Virus record (IMG/VR): IMGVR_UViG_3300028653_000001
Coordinates: 1-48,561 of that record
DNA: 48,561 nucleotides
Reading direction: 5' to 3' (one strand)
DNA from: a virus
Numbering within the stretch: position 1 is the first letter of the stretch; each line of letters opens with the position of its first letter. Below, piece after piece: positions 24,347 to 31,553 of this stretch. Below the pieces are notes generated by a model that was not told the origin of the DNA, searched no databases, and saw nothing but the letters and a program-made list of their open reading frames with translations. Both the position numbers and the translations under genes were made by a program.

Positions 24347-25053
24347 CGGCCACCGCTGCGCATTGCTTCCTGAATAGTACGCACGTCGTTCCACAGCTGC
24401 GCGCCAAGGTATTCTTGCACCGCAGCTCTGCCGTATATCTGCTGTTCCTGCCCGTATACCCACTTATAGTTGGCATCGAGCATGCGCTTGCCATTAATCC
24501 AGTGGCGGTGTTCGATGACCACGTCCTTGGTGTGCCAAAGCATATTGAGCGCCTGCAATAGGTGCTGAAAGTAATCATCGATACCAATATGCTGGAACTT
24601 GGGCCATATCATGTGCCCCAGGGCCCGCACTATGTTGCCACTCAACACGCAGCCGGAGGGGTGCTGGTACGCGGCCCATTCCGTAAGGTTGTCCTCTGCG
24701 GCTGCCATTCCCCAGCCGTTGCCCTCCCTCTCTACTATGCCTACGAGCTCAGCATCCCAGGCAGTGGTGATGAAGAAGTGATCGTCGTTGACAGGCGCGT
24801 AGTAGTCATAGCCAGGAAACTCCCTGCATAGGTGATTGTAAGCCTGGGCCAGATAAAGGCGGCTCCCCATAAGCACGTTGATATAACGGCCTTGCACTAC
24901 ATGCGCGTACTCAGCGAACTTTGGGTCATCAGTGTTGAGGTAAACCGCCATATCGGTGCCGGGGCTTCTTGTTTCAGCCCAACTATCGAGCATGTCGCGC
25001 AGGGTGCTGGGTCTGCCGCGTGTGGGGCACATGGTGAGTATGCGTTTACCCAT
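24343..25053 (-). CDS. GT-A-type glycosyltransferase 1
   Basis: A 236-residue protein with GGAGGTAGAACGCC before ATG 25053. The N-terminus (RILTMCPTRGRPSTLRDMLDSW) is the first nucleotide-binding strand and loop of GT-A (GT2-like) enzymes. YDYYAPVNDDHFF near residues 82-94 is the DxD-type metal site (NDD at 89-91). It should transfer a sugar from a nucleotide donor; the acceptor is unknown. It is the last gene of the leftward operon and its stop meets the late unit tail to tail. It overlaps the next glycosyltransferase gene by eight bases. Confidence 0.72.
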   Translation of the reverse strand: MGKRILTMCPTRGRPSTLRDMLDSWAETRSPGTDMAVYLNTDDPKFAEYAHVVQGRYINVLMGSRLYLAQAYNHLCREFPGYDYYAPVNDDHFFITTAWDAELVGIVEREGNGWGMAAAEDNLTEWAAYQHPSGCVLSGNIVRALGHMIWPKFQHIGIDDYFQHLLQALNMLWHTKDVVIEHRHWINGKRMLDANYKWVYGQEQQIYGRAAVQEYLGAQLWNDVRTIQEAMRSGGR

Positions 25054-25834
25054 GGCGTTCTACCTCCACCCCTTTAAGGATGAGCAGGTCTTTATCGCCC
25101 TTCTCACCGAACTGCTCAACCAAGCGCGGGTAGATGGGGTTGCTCTTGTCGATGATTCCTGACTGCAGCATGGCCCGCGCTTCGGCATTGTAAAGGTAAC
25201 TACGGTTCCACGGGGTTACATGCCTATGGCACAGCTGTACGTCCAGGTGGACAAAGGGCTGTATACCTGCGTCCAGCAACTTCTGACAGAACAGGCTGTC
25301 GCCAGCAACGCCTTTCTCGAACGGGTAGTACGGTGTGAGCATCTTCTCGAATATGCTGGTTTTGATAAGAGTAAACGGGGTGGCCGTCATGTCGCATGGT
25401 ACGATGGGGCTACCATCCTTTCCGCGCCCTACTTCTTCAAGCTGCATGAGCCTGTTCTTGTATATCTCTGGCAGTGTTTTGGTGGGGTCAAGGCGCTTAA
25501 ACGCGCACCGGCTGTAAGGGAAGCCAGCTATGAACATGGCACCGCTGATGAACTCCTTGTCGGCGTCTAACAGCTTGTTGACGAAGCCCGCCTGGAATCC
25601 CCACACGTCGTCATCCATGCGGAAAATGTAGTCAGCTCCGTGGGTTATGGCGACGTGGGCTATTTCATTGTCGGCCTCCGTTACGGGTCGGCGATAAGGG
25701 AAGTACGTGTTCACCATGAAGCCACGATTGCAGAACTCGTTCATGGCTCCAAGGAACGTAGCAAGCCACTGCCCAGGGTCAGGGCAAAGGCCGAAGGTGG
25801 GACACGCCATCAGTATGCTTTTGCGGTTTTCCAT
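25046..25834 (-). CDS. GT-A-type glycosyltransferase 2
   Basis: A 262-residue protein from ATG 25834 (an in-frame ATG at 25840 touches its own GGAGGA site, so the second ATG is better spaced). SILMACPTFG is the first strand, YPFRRPVTEADNEIAHVA-like residues follow, and ADYIFRMDDDVWG gives the DxD-type metal site (DDD at 74-76). The C-terminal VHLDVQLCHRHVTPWN region resembles acceptor-side segments of GT2 enzymes. It sits in a row of three related but divergent glycosyltransferases, suggesting that several sugars or positions are handled. Confidence 0.72.
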   Translation of the reverse strand: MENRKSILMACPTFGLCPDPGQWLATFLGAMNEFCNRGFMVNTYFPYRRPVTEADNEIAHVAITHGADYIFRMDDDVWGFQAGFVNKLLDADKEFISGAMFIAGFPYSRCAFKRLDPTKTLPEIYKNRLMQLEEVGRGKDGSPIVPCDMTATPFTLIKTSIFEKMLTPYYPFEKGVAGDSLFCQKLLDAGIQPFVHLDVQLCHRHVTPWNRSYLYNAEARAMLQSGIIDKSNPIYPRLVEQFGEKGDKDLLILKGVEVERHG

Positions 25835-25836
25835 TG

Positions 25837-26496
25837 TCATTCCTCCACCTTGCAGTTGCTGATTATATTACGAATAGTTTCATCTTCCATGCTTACGTTT
25901 CGGTTGTGGCTGCAGCCCTTGATATCCCAATTGACGTATATCTTGAATCCCAACTTTTGACACTTGGTGTAGAAGATATTGTCGGGCGGAGTGTTCTGCC
26001 ACTGCGATTCTATCAGTGGCGACCACTGGAACAGCTCCTCCCCCATATCTCGAAAAACGTCGAACACCCTCTTCGAGATAAGTATGCAGGCAAAGCTGGT
26101 TGAGAAAACCTCCTCGGTGCCCGACTTCTTCATGGTGTATCCGCGCGGTAGCTTGCCGGGCTGAGCCTTTTCCCCGGTGTTGGCATTGAGGTGCATATCC
26201 TTATTCTTTGGGTCATAGTGCCAGGTGGGAACCGATACGATATCCTTGCCACTGGCGATGAGCTTGTCGAGCGCATCATTGGGCGGGGCCACGTCTGCAT
26301 CCATGAATAGGACGTAGTCAAATTCGCGGAAGGGCAACTGATTGACTATCTGCCGCTGCGCCATTTCAGCGCTGAAACTGCACACCCCGAACACCAGCTG
26401 GCAGTCATGCTTCTTGTATTGTTCAGCGATGAACCGCACAAGCTCATGATACACGTCGTTGGTTCCGCGGGTGGGCAAAGCCAGAACGATTTTCAT
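25837..26496 (-). CDS. GT-A-type glycosyltransferase 3
   Basis: A 219-residue protein with TAGGAGGAACGCTCA before ATG 26496. KIVLALPTRGTNDVYHELVRF is the first strand and helix; REFDYVLFMDADVAPPNDAL holds the DxD site (DAD at 66-68). The later WDIKGCSHNRNVSMEDE ends the catalytic domain. All three glycosyltransferases lack membrane helices, so they act in the cytoplasm. Neighbouring radical SAM genes suggest unusual sugar or peptide substrates. Confidence 0.72.
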   Translation of the reverse strand: MKIVLALPTRGTNDVYHELVRFIAEQYKKHDCQLVFGVCSFSAEMAQRQIVNQLPFREFDYVLFMDADVAPPNDALDKLIASGKDIVSVPTWHYDPKNKDMHLNANTGEKAQPGKLPRGYTMKKSGTEEVFSTSFACILISKRVFDVFRDMGEELFQWSPLIESQWQNTPPDNIFYTKCQKLGFKIYVNWDIKGCSHNRNVSMEDETIRNIISNCKVEE

Positions 26497-26508
26497 TGAG
26501 CGTTCCTC

Positions 26509-27678
26509 CTATACGAAGTTGAGGTGTACTGGAGGGTTCGCCATAAGCCTGCCGTAGTTTCCTGGGCCGCCGCACATCTTCACCAGCGCCTCGTCAAGAT
26601 CTCCATGATACTCCTTTGTGAGGATATCCATAAACTTGAGGCATTCGCAATGCCTGCACTGGCCTGTACAGAGCTTGTCGAGGGGTGTTGCAGCAACCTT
26701 GCGCACAATGTTCCAATAGTGGTCAGAATACAGGATGCCGCACAACTCTTGTTCGTTGACATTGCCGTAGCAGTACTCCGCGTTGCCGAACATAAACCCG
26801 CAAGGGTAGCAGCCTCCGTCTCCAGATATCTGAAAGAGGAATGGCAGGTCAATGCAGCGGTCAAAGCCCCAGTGCCTGCGCTTCGTTATTTCCGTGGAGT
26901 CCTTCATGGCCCCCCACTTGACGATTATCTTGGTTCGCTCGTTGGACATAGTTGCCGCCTGCAGGAGATCGTCTTGGGCCTTGCCGTATTCATCCATATC
27001 GAAGTGCATGGGCATGCCTGCGCCACCATCGCTGAACTGCTTAATGACGAGGTAGTCAACGCCCCAGTCCACTGCGGCCTTGGCCAGGGGAAGTATCTCG
27101 CTGAACCCGTCAGGAATGAGTACGGCCTGCAGCCCGATGGTGCAGCCATTGTTGTGCGCTACGGCATGTTTGACCACTGCTTCTATCTTGGCCAGGCTTC
27201 CAGCGGGGGCACCCATTATGCTGTCGTACTTGTCTATTCCTGAGATGTTGAAGCGCAGCCAGGTGCAGCTTGATGTGAGCGAGTCAACCTTGCCGAGGTT
27301 CCCATGCAGCAGGAGCCCATTGGTAGCCACAGCGCAATCAACGCCAAAGGCGTGCAGGTCGAATGTGAAGTCCAGTAAGCCCTCGTTCATGGTGGGCTCG
27401 CCATCACCGATGATGGATACCGACTTCACTCCGACCAAGCCGGCGTCGCGGGCCAGGCGACGGAGGGCCGACTTGCTGATGAACTGCGTTCCTTTGCCCT
27501 GCTTAACACCGTAGCAGTAGACACACTTGATATTGCACGCCTTGTGAATTCCCATGTCAATGTGGATGGGCATTATGCGTTCACCATTAAGGAACTGCTG
27601 CAAGCGCTCCTGGTGCCAAAGCAACTTGCACCCATCGAACAGGAACTTCTTAGGTTCACTCGTGAGATAATCAAGCAT
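26509..27678 (-). CDS. Radical SAM protein with SPASM-like C-terminus (A)
   Basis: A 389-residue protein. CNIKCVYC gives the C-x3-C-x2-C site (Cys48, 52, 55) for the 4Fe-4S cluster that cleaves S-adenosylmethionine. IGDGEPTMNEG replaces the usual GGEP loop. The C-terminal region has several further cysteines (RCIDLPF, DGGCYPCGFMFG, LCTGQCRHCECLKF), as in SPASM/twitch enzymes that bind extra clusters and modify peptides, sugars or alcohols. Its position between the glycosyltransferases and the other radical SAM gene points to one shared pathway. The exact reaction cannot be read from the sequence. Confidence 0.82.
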   Translation of the reverse strand: MLDYLTSEPKKFLFDGCKLLWHQERLQQFLNGERIMPIHIDMGIHKACNIKCVYCYGVKQGKGTQFISKSALRRLARDAGLVGVKSVSIIGDGEPTMNEGLLDFTFDLHAFGVDCAVATNGLLLHGNLGKVDSLTSSCTWLRFNISGIDKYDSIMGAPAGSLAKIEAVVKHAVAHNNGCTIGLQAVLIPDGFSEILPLAKAAVDWGVDYLVIKQFSDGGAGMPMHFDMDEYGKAQDDLLQAATMSNERTKIIVKWGAMKDSTEITKRRHWGFDRCIDLPFLFQISGDGGCYPCGFMFGNAEYCYGNVNEQELCGILYSDHYWNIVRKVAATPLDKLCTGQCRHCECLKFMDILTKEYHGDLDEALVKMCGGPGNYGRLMANPPVHLNFV

Positions 27679-28519
27679 GTTTGTTCAGCCTCTCTATTTT
27701 AACGCTGGTGTGACCGCCCTGTTGCAGGCGGTTGGTTTTGATTTTCACGTCGCAGGGGTTGCAGGTGCCATAATACTCACAAAGGCGCGCCTCATCAAAG
27801 CTGATTAACTCATCGTTTATGTGGAGCAGGCTTTCGCACCCAGCATAAAGCAAGGAATGGCAGCCATGTATGAGGCCGTCCGGCGCTATCAACAACTCGC
27901 TGGGGTGGCACAGCACGTTGAAGTTCTTATGGCCCGTTATGGCGTCAGGGTACTTATAGGTGCCATGCGTGTCATCCAGGTATTCCTTCATGCGGAAGTC
28001 AATGTCAACCTCCTCACATATAGCCCGCATTTCGCTGTTCTCGCATATCATGTCAGGATGGTTCAGTGCCCAGATCCCTACTGAATAATCCTTCTGCTTC
28101 AGTGTATAAACCTTTTTGGCCAGTTCGTTGGGATTCATACCCATGTGGAATGAGAAGCGTATGCTTGCATAAGGAGCCTGGCGCTTGAAAACGCTTGTCC
28201 CCACCTTGGCCATAAAATCATACACGTCGAACTGTCCGTTGGTTAGCAGGTCAAGGTGCTTGCCTGCTGCGTGCAGCATATTTACCAACTGGTAGAACTC
28301 TTTGTGCGTGGTGGGCTCGCCGCCCTGCAGGGTGATGGGCAAGTCCTCACGGGTTTCAATGCGGCTGAGCCCATCGAACCATTCCTGCGCGCCCATCTCA
28401 ATGCGCGGAATGAACTCACCCTGCCGGTTGATGCAGTAAGGGCACGCCAGGTTGCAACGTAGGGTTATAAACGCGGCGACGTAATTATAGTTTTCGGGTA
28501 GCTTAATCGGTGGCTTCAT
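27671..28519 (-). CDS. Radical SAM protein with SPASM-like C-terminus (B)
   Basis: A 282-residue protein. The start at 28519 is chosen because AAGGAG lies six bases before this ATG; the frame is open upstream only inside the next gene. CNLACPYC (Cys22, 26, 29) is the cluster site and LQGGEPTTHKEF the SAM-binding GGEP motif. C-terminal cysteines (NVLCHPSELLIAPDG, GCHSLLYAGC, GTCNPCDVKI) suggest a second cluster. It is distinct from protein A in sequence, so two separate radical reactions are likely. It overlaps both neighbours. Confidence 0.82.
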   Translation of the reverse strand: MKPPIKLPENYNYVAAFITLRCNLACPYCINRQGEFIPRIEMGAQEWFDGLSRIETREDLPITLQGGEPTTHKEFYQLVNMLHAAGKHLDLLTNGQFDVYDFMAKVGTSVFKRQAPYASIRFSFHMGMNPNELAKKVYTLKQKDYSVGIWALNHPDMICENSEMRAICEEVDIDFRMKEYLDDTHGTYKYPDAITGHKNFNVLCHPSELLIAPDGLIHGCHSLLYAGCESLLHINDELISFDEARLCEYYGTCNPCDVKIKTNRLQQGGHTSVKIERLNKHA

Positions 28520-29018
28520 AGAGCTCCTTATATTCTGTGAGCAGTAACGGTTGCTTACATCCCTGCGCCAACCCATAGTAGAACTGCACCCCGCGCACCG
28601 TAAGCACGCGCACGGAAACGATTGACGGTTCGTAACTGAATAGCGGTGAGTAGTCTTGCTTGTGCTGCCAGCCAGGGTCTAACGGGTGGTCATTGCCAAC
28701 GCAGGCCCGAATTATAATGGGAATCGTGAGGCCGTAATGCTGCAGCTTGCCCACATGGTTGAATAGTGCGTCAGCAGCAGCCAGCATGAAGTCCATGCGC
28801 TCAAAGCACAGCACCGGCAGGAACCCATTGAGGGCCAGGCCTATTGCAACGCCCACCATCAAGTTCTCCGCCACGGGCATCTCTATGCAGCTGGCCTCGC
28901 AACCTTTGAGGGTTCCATTCATCTGCGGGCCGCACTTGGTGTTATAACCAACAAAGCGCACCTTTGGATTACTTGCCAACTGCAGCATTTCCTTGTGTAA
29001 GGCCTCTTTGTATGTCAT
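28503..29018 (-). CDS. ThDP-enzyme E1 beta-like subunit (pyrimidine-binding domain only)
   Basis: A 171-residue protein; ATG 29018 is preferred over GTG 29021 by spacing from GGAG. CIEMPVAENLMVGVAIGLALNG followed by LPVLCFERMDFMLAAADAL matches the pyrimidine domain of the E1 beta/transketolase family, with Glu51 where the cofactor-activating glutamate lies. E1 beta is normally about 325 residues and carries an extra C-terminal domain; it is absent here. With the alpha gene next door it should make a minimal alpha-beta thiamine-diphosphate enzyme that moves two-carbon or acyl units. The substrate is unknown. Confidence 0.78.
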   Translation of the reverse strand: MTYKEALHKEMLQLASNPKVRFVGYNTKCGPQMNGTLKGCEASCIEMPVAENLMVGVAIGLALNGFLPVLCFERMDFMLAAADALFNHVGKLQHYGLTIPIIIRACVGNDHPLDPGWQHKQDYSPLFSYEPSIVSVRVLTVRGVQFYYGLAQGCKQPLLLTEYKELYEATD

Positions 29019-29638
29019 CACATAAACTCCACATGCTTGCCTGTACCGACGTGCGGGTAGTTAGGCGTGTACTTATACCTGTAAACGTATTCAGGCCCGT
29101 TGAACACCTGCGGCCATGACTGTCCTTTTCCCCAGCGCTCCTTGTACGGGGTGGCCACGCTCCTATCATTATCCTCTATAATGAACGTGATGGGCAGTTC
29201 CTGGCCAGCCGCATAGCGCAAAGCCTCAAAGAACCAGCCTTGGTCGCAAGCCCCGTCGCCAACAAAACAGTGTACCCGTTCATTGCCACCTGCCAGCTTT
29301 ATTCCAAGGGCAGTTCCAACAGCAGGGGCACAGTTACCACCAACGATGCCCGTTGATACGAACCTGTTGGGCAGGTCAATGATGTGCATGCTGTTACGCC
29401 GGTTGACTATCTGGTCGAACAGGTACTCCGTGTTGTCAGTGTGGAGCAGGTAATGGTACGCGTTGCGGTGCGTACTAAACACCCAGTCGCCAGGCTTGAC
29501 GAACATATAGAAGTAGTTTAGAAGCTCAACCTCATTGCCTCCGCAGAAGTGGTGCGGGCAGCGAATGCGGCCAGCTTCCCACTCCCTCTTTATACGTTCC
29601 TCAAATGCGATGAGCTCCTTTATTCCCAGCTTATTCAC
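29018..29638 (-). CDS. ThDP-enzyme E1 alpha-like subunit (PP-binding domain)
   Basis: A 206-residue protein that starts at GTG 29638. It follows the E1 alpha pattern throughout: HHFCGGNEVELL, KPGDWVFSTHRNAYHYLL, NSMHIIDLPNRFVSTGIVGG, and the thiamine diphosphate site GDGACDQG (GDG at 127-129) with Asn157 exactly 27 residues on. E1 alpha proteins are usually 320-370 residues, so this one lacks the C-terminal part. No E2 lipoyl partner is encoded, which argues against a pyruvate dehydrogenase and for a transketolase- or aldehyde-transfer-like reaction. The stop overlaps the beta start. Confidence 0.82.
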   Translation of the reverse strand: MNKLGIKELIAFEERIKREWEAGRIRCPHHFCGGNEVELLNYFYMFVKPGDWVFSTHRNAYHYLLHTDNTEYLFDQIVNRRNSMHIIDLPNRFVSTGIVGGNCAPAVGTALGIKLAGGNERVHCFVGDGACDQGWFFEALRYAAGQELPITFIIEDNDRSVATPYKERWGKGQSWPQVFNGPEYVYRYKYTPNYPHVGTGKHVEFM

Positions 29639-30155
29639 CCTGGCCGCCCTCCTCTAACGTCTTGGCCTCGAATTGCATTCCCGCATTGGCGTAGAACTTG
29701 TCGTAAGTATCCTCGGATAGGTGCTTTATCTTCTCCTCGACGAAGCCGATGCGCTTATCCAGCATGTTCTTGCTCTCTATACGAACCTTGTTGGTGTTGC
29801 GTATCATTATTGCGCGCCTTCCCACTTCTGAAAGGGGAATACTGCCCTCTGCTGCATTGCGCACGCTGTGTTCCAAGTCCCAGATAGTCAGGTTAGCCTG
29901 GGCAATGCGGATGACGGCCAACAAGAACTCACCATCTATGCCGGATTGCTTGCACCAGCCCAGCATGTCTGCCAGTTCTTTTCCGGCCCCCGGAAGCTTG
30001 CACAGCGCCTTTTTTGACACAATGGTCATCCGGTCAATGAACTCACCGAACGTGTAGGTGAATATTGGGCGACCGCCCTTCTGTTGGTACATCTGCCTTG
30101 CTATGGCATGAACCGTACTTTTGTACCCCTCCTTGAGCGCTTTACCGCAGTTCAT
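29631..30155 (-). CDS. Small helical protein, DUF4254/DUF6165-like
   Basis: A 174-residue protein. TFGEFIDRMTIVSKKALCKL near residue 35, TIWDLEHSVRNA near 110 and the IMIRNTNKVRIESKNMLDKRIG helix resemble the short helical families (G-E-x-I-D-x-x-T-I, then W-x-L-E-x-x-x-R, then N-x-x-R-x-x-x-K-N) that occur beside glycosyltransferase genes in bacteria and phages. The match is by pattern only. It overlaps both neighbours by a few bases, so it is part of the sugar cassette. Confidence 0.5.
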   Translation of the reverse strand: MNCGKALKEGYKSTVHAIARQMYQQKGGRPIFTYTFGEFIDRMTIVSKKALCKLPGAGKELADMLGWCKQSGIDGEFLLAVIRIAQANLTIWDLEHSVRNAAEGSIPLSEVGRRAIMIRNTNKVRIESKNMLDKRIGFVEEKIKHLSEDTYDKFYANAGMQFEAKTLEEGGQGE

Positions 30156-30475
30156 TCAACACCCGCGACGTATTTCTCTTGGGTTTCAAAGAGAACGTGC
30201 TCCTTGCCGTGCTTGTCGTATGTCTTGATGGGCACCAGCATGGACGGGCATTCCGGCGTAGGAACCTTGGGAACCAGCCGGTCGCCGATCTTGACCTTCT
30301 TGCAATCCGGGCCCACGTCCACCACGCGGAAGAAGTGGAACGGGATCCTTTCGCGCATGGCACCTTCCTGACGTTCCTTAACGGTGCCGGGCAATACTAT
30401 CTTGCTCTTGCTCACTTCGAACTTCCAGTCATCTTCGAGCAGCTCCAGGAAAATCACATCGTCGAATACCTTCAT
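30152..30475 (-). CDS. GroES-like co-chaperonin
   Basis: A 107-residue protein with GGAGCTAAAAAC before ATG 30475. SKSKIVLPGTVKERQEGA, then FRVVDVGPDCKKVKIGDRLVPKV resembles the GroES core (I-x-L-P, then V-V-x-VGP-x-x-x-x-VK-x-GD-x-V). The C-terminal VLFETQEKYVAGVE fits the last GroES strand. Phage co-chaperonins such as T4 gp31 help fold the capsid protein with host GroEL. Here it heads the sugar cassette, so it may serve those enzymes instead. The mobile loop is not clear. Confidence 0.5.
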   Translation of the reverse strand: MKVFDDVIFLELLEDDWKFEVSKSKIVLPGTVKERQEGAMRERIPFHFFRVVDVGPDCKKVKIGDRLVPKVPTPECPSMLVPIKTYDKHGKEHVLFETQEKYVAGVE

Positions 30476-30487
30476 GTTTTTAGCTCC

Positions 30488-30667
30488 TCAGTTAAACAGC
30501 TCGTGGTTGCCAAATAGGGCGTTCTCAAAGCTTCCCGTTACGCGATTGTAAAAACAACATTCGCACCCATCCTTACCCAGCTTCGTTATAACCATTGCAA
30601 CTTCTGGCGCAGACTTGTGGTAAACAATTGCACCAAGTAACCATCTCGTCAATATCTGCTCCTGCAT
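30488..30667 (-). CDS. Small protein of 59 residues, unknown
   Basis: Found by reading the gap between the GroES-like gene and 30676. ATG 30667 follows AGGGGGG. It encodes a short protein with a hydrophobic start (WLLGAIVYHKSAPEVAMVI) and a Cys cluster (GCECCFYNRV), ending NALFGNHELFN. No family recognised. It fits neatly between neighbours on the same strand, and its ribosome site lies in the stop region of the next upstream gene. Confidence 0.6.
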   Translation of the reverse strand: MQEQILTRWLLGAIVYHKSAPEVAMVITKLGKDGCECCFYNRVTGSFENALFGNHELFN

Positions 30668-30675
30668 AGCCCCCC

Positions 30676-30771
30676 CTAATTGTAGCTCAACCAGTTTCCA
30701 CCACCAAACATTCCAGTGAAGTCGTCAAACCTATCTTTGAACCACTGCTGCAAGCGCTCCCACCTGTTCAT
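30676..30771 (-). CDS. Very small protein of 31 residues
   Basis: ATG 30771 has a strong ribosome site (AGGAGGGG) just after the stop of the sigma-like gene. The product is MNRWERLQQWFKDR followed by FDDFTGMFGGGNWLSYN, a tryptophan-rich possible amphipathic helix. Only a gap of this size and the ribosome site support it. Function unknown. Confidence 0.5.
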   Translation of the reverse strand: MNRWERLQQWFKDRFDDFTGMFGGGNWLSYN

Positions 30772-30782
30772 GTTATCCCCTC

Positions 30783-31037
30783 CTAAAGATAGTTGAACCG
30801 GCCTTGTGGCGTGAGCAGAAAGCGCTTGATTTTTACCAGCGCTTTGCGCTTCACTTGTCGAACGGCTTCTCCTGTGATGCGCGGGTGCATTTTGTTTCCT
30901 ATGGTCTGCAGCGTTTCTTCGAAGCAAAAATGGTAAACTATGACTTCTGTTTCGCGGGCATTCAGGCCCGATAAGGCAGTTACAAGCAGTAACCCAGCAG
31001 CTTCTCCTTCGCCTGGTGCGTGCCGTGGCCGCGACAT
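30783..31037 (-). CDS. Sigma-70 region 4-like regulator
   Basis: An 84-residue protein with AAAAGGATGACAGA before ATG 31037. LNARETEVIVYHFCFEETLQTIG, then ITGEAVRQVKRKALVKIKRFL is the pattern of sigma region 4: the first helix, a turn, the recognition helix (G-E-A-V-R-Q-V-x-x-x-A-L-x-K-I-R/K) that reads the -35 element. Regions 1-3 are missing. It may redirect host RNA polymerase to phage promoters, for example those of the late unit. It is between the cold-shock gene and small genes. Confidence 0.72.
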   Translation of the reverse strand: MSRPRHAPGEGEAAGLLLVTALSGLNARETEVIVYHFCFEETLQTIGNKMHPRITGEAVRQVKRKALVKIKRFLLTPQGRFNYL

Positions 31038-31056
31038 TCTGTCATCCTTTTCTTCA

Positions 31057-31269
31057 TTAGGCTACCCTTTTGACGTTGACTGCTCGCGGCCCCTTTTTTG
31101 AATCTTCGCTTTCAAACTCGACCGGATCGCCTTCATTCATCGTGTCGAAGTCTGTGGCCATGGAACGGTGGAAGAAAAGGTCGCCGCCCTTCTTACCGTC
31201 AACAACCTCCGCAGTGATGAACCCAAACCCGCGCTCATTGTTCAGCTTCTTGATGATACCCTTTGCCAT
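31057..31269 (-). CDS. csp: Cold-shock-domain protein (CspA-like)
   Basis: A 70-residue protein with a complete cold-shock domain: [17 protein letters not shown] (RNP-1-like RGFGFI) and GGDLFFHRS (RNP-2-like), then [21 protein letters not shown]. It binds single-stranded RNA or DNA and could act as an RNA chaperone or antiterminator on phage transcripts. Its ATG lies inside the end of the acyl carrier gene (28-base overlap), so the two are likely coupled. Confidence 0.9.
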   Translation of the reverse strand: MAKGIIKKLNNERGFGFITAEVVDGKKGGDLFFHRSMATDFDTMNEGDPVEFESEDSKKGPRAVNVKRVA

Positions 31270-31553
31270 GTCTGATACCCTCCTATTTTGGTTTTGTTAC
31301 GCGTTGACTTCACCTTTGCCGGAACCCTACTCTTGATGTATTTGACGACGTCGCCCACAGTTTTCATCTTTGCGGCGTCTTTGTCGTCAATGAGGATCGA
31401 AAACTCGTCCTCCAATTCCATGACAAGCTCGATCATGTCGAGGCTGTCCGCATGCAGATCGTCCTTCAGATTTGCCGACATGGCAAGCTGATCGTCTTTG
31501 CATCTCAGCTCTTTCTCGATTGCCCTTTTGGTGCGAACCTCAACAGAACTCAT
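31242..31553 (-). CDS. Acyl carrier protein
   Basis: A 103-residue protein with AAAGGAGGTGGGCTT before ATG 31553. [21 protein letters not shown] contains the DSLD site, with Ser37 for the phosphopantetheine arm, and [11 protein letters not shown] is the last ACP helix. Typical ACPs have about 80 residues; here a basic tail of about 25 residues ([11 protein letters not shown]) is added, perhaps because the frame runs into the cold-shock gene. It needs a host transferase for its arm. It could carry an acyl group for the ThDP/radical SAM pathway, or change host lipid synthesis. Confidence 0.88.
   Translation of the reverse strand: MSSVEVRTKRAIEKELRCKDDQLAMSANLKDDLHADSLDMIELVMELEDEFSILIDDKDAAKMKTVGDVVKYIKSRVPAKVKSTRNKTKIGGYQTWQRVSSRS

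Noticed and set aside
29018-29638. Complete pyruvate dehydrogenase E1
   Set aside because: Both subunits lack their C-terminal domains and no lipoyl E2 or E3 gene is present, so a normal dehydrogenase complex is unlikely.
24343-30475. DNA hypermodification pathway of the hydroxymethyl-pyrimidine type
   Set aside because: Some phages use radical SAM enzymes and glycosyltransferases on hydroxymethyl pyrimidines, but no thymidylate-synthase-like hydroxymethylase or DNA kinase gene is present, so this exact pathway is not supported.
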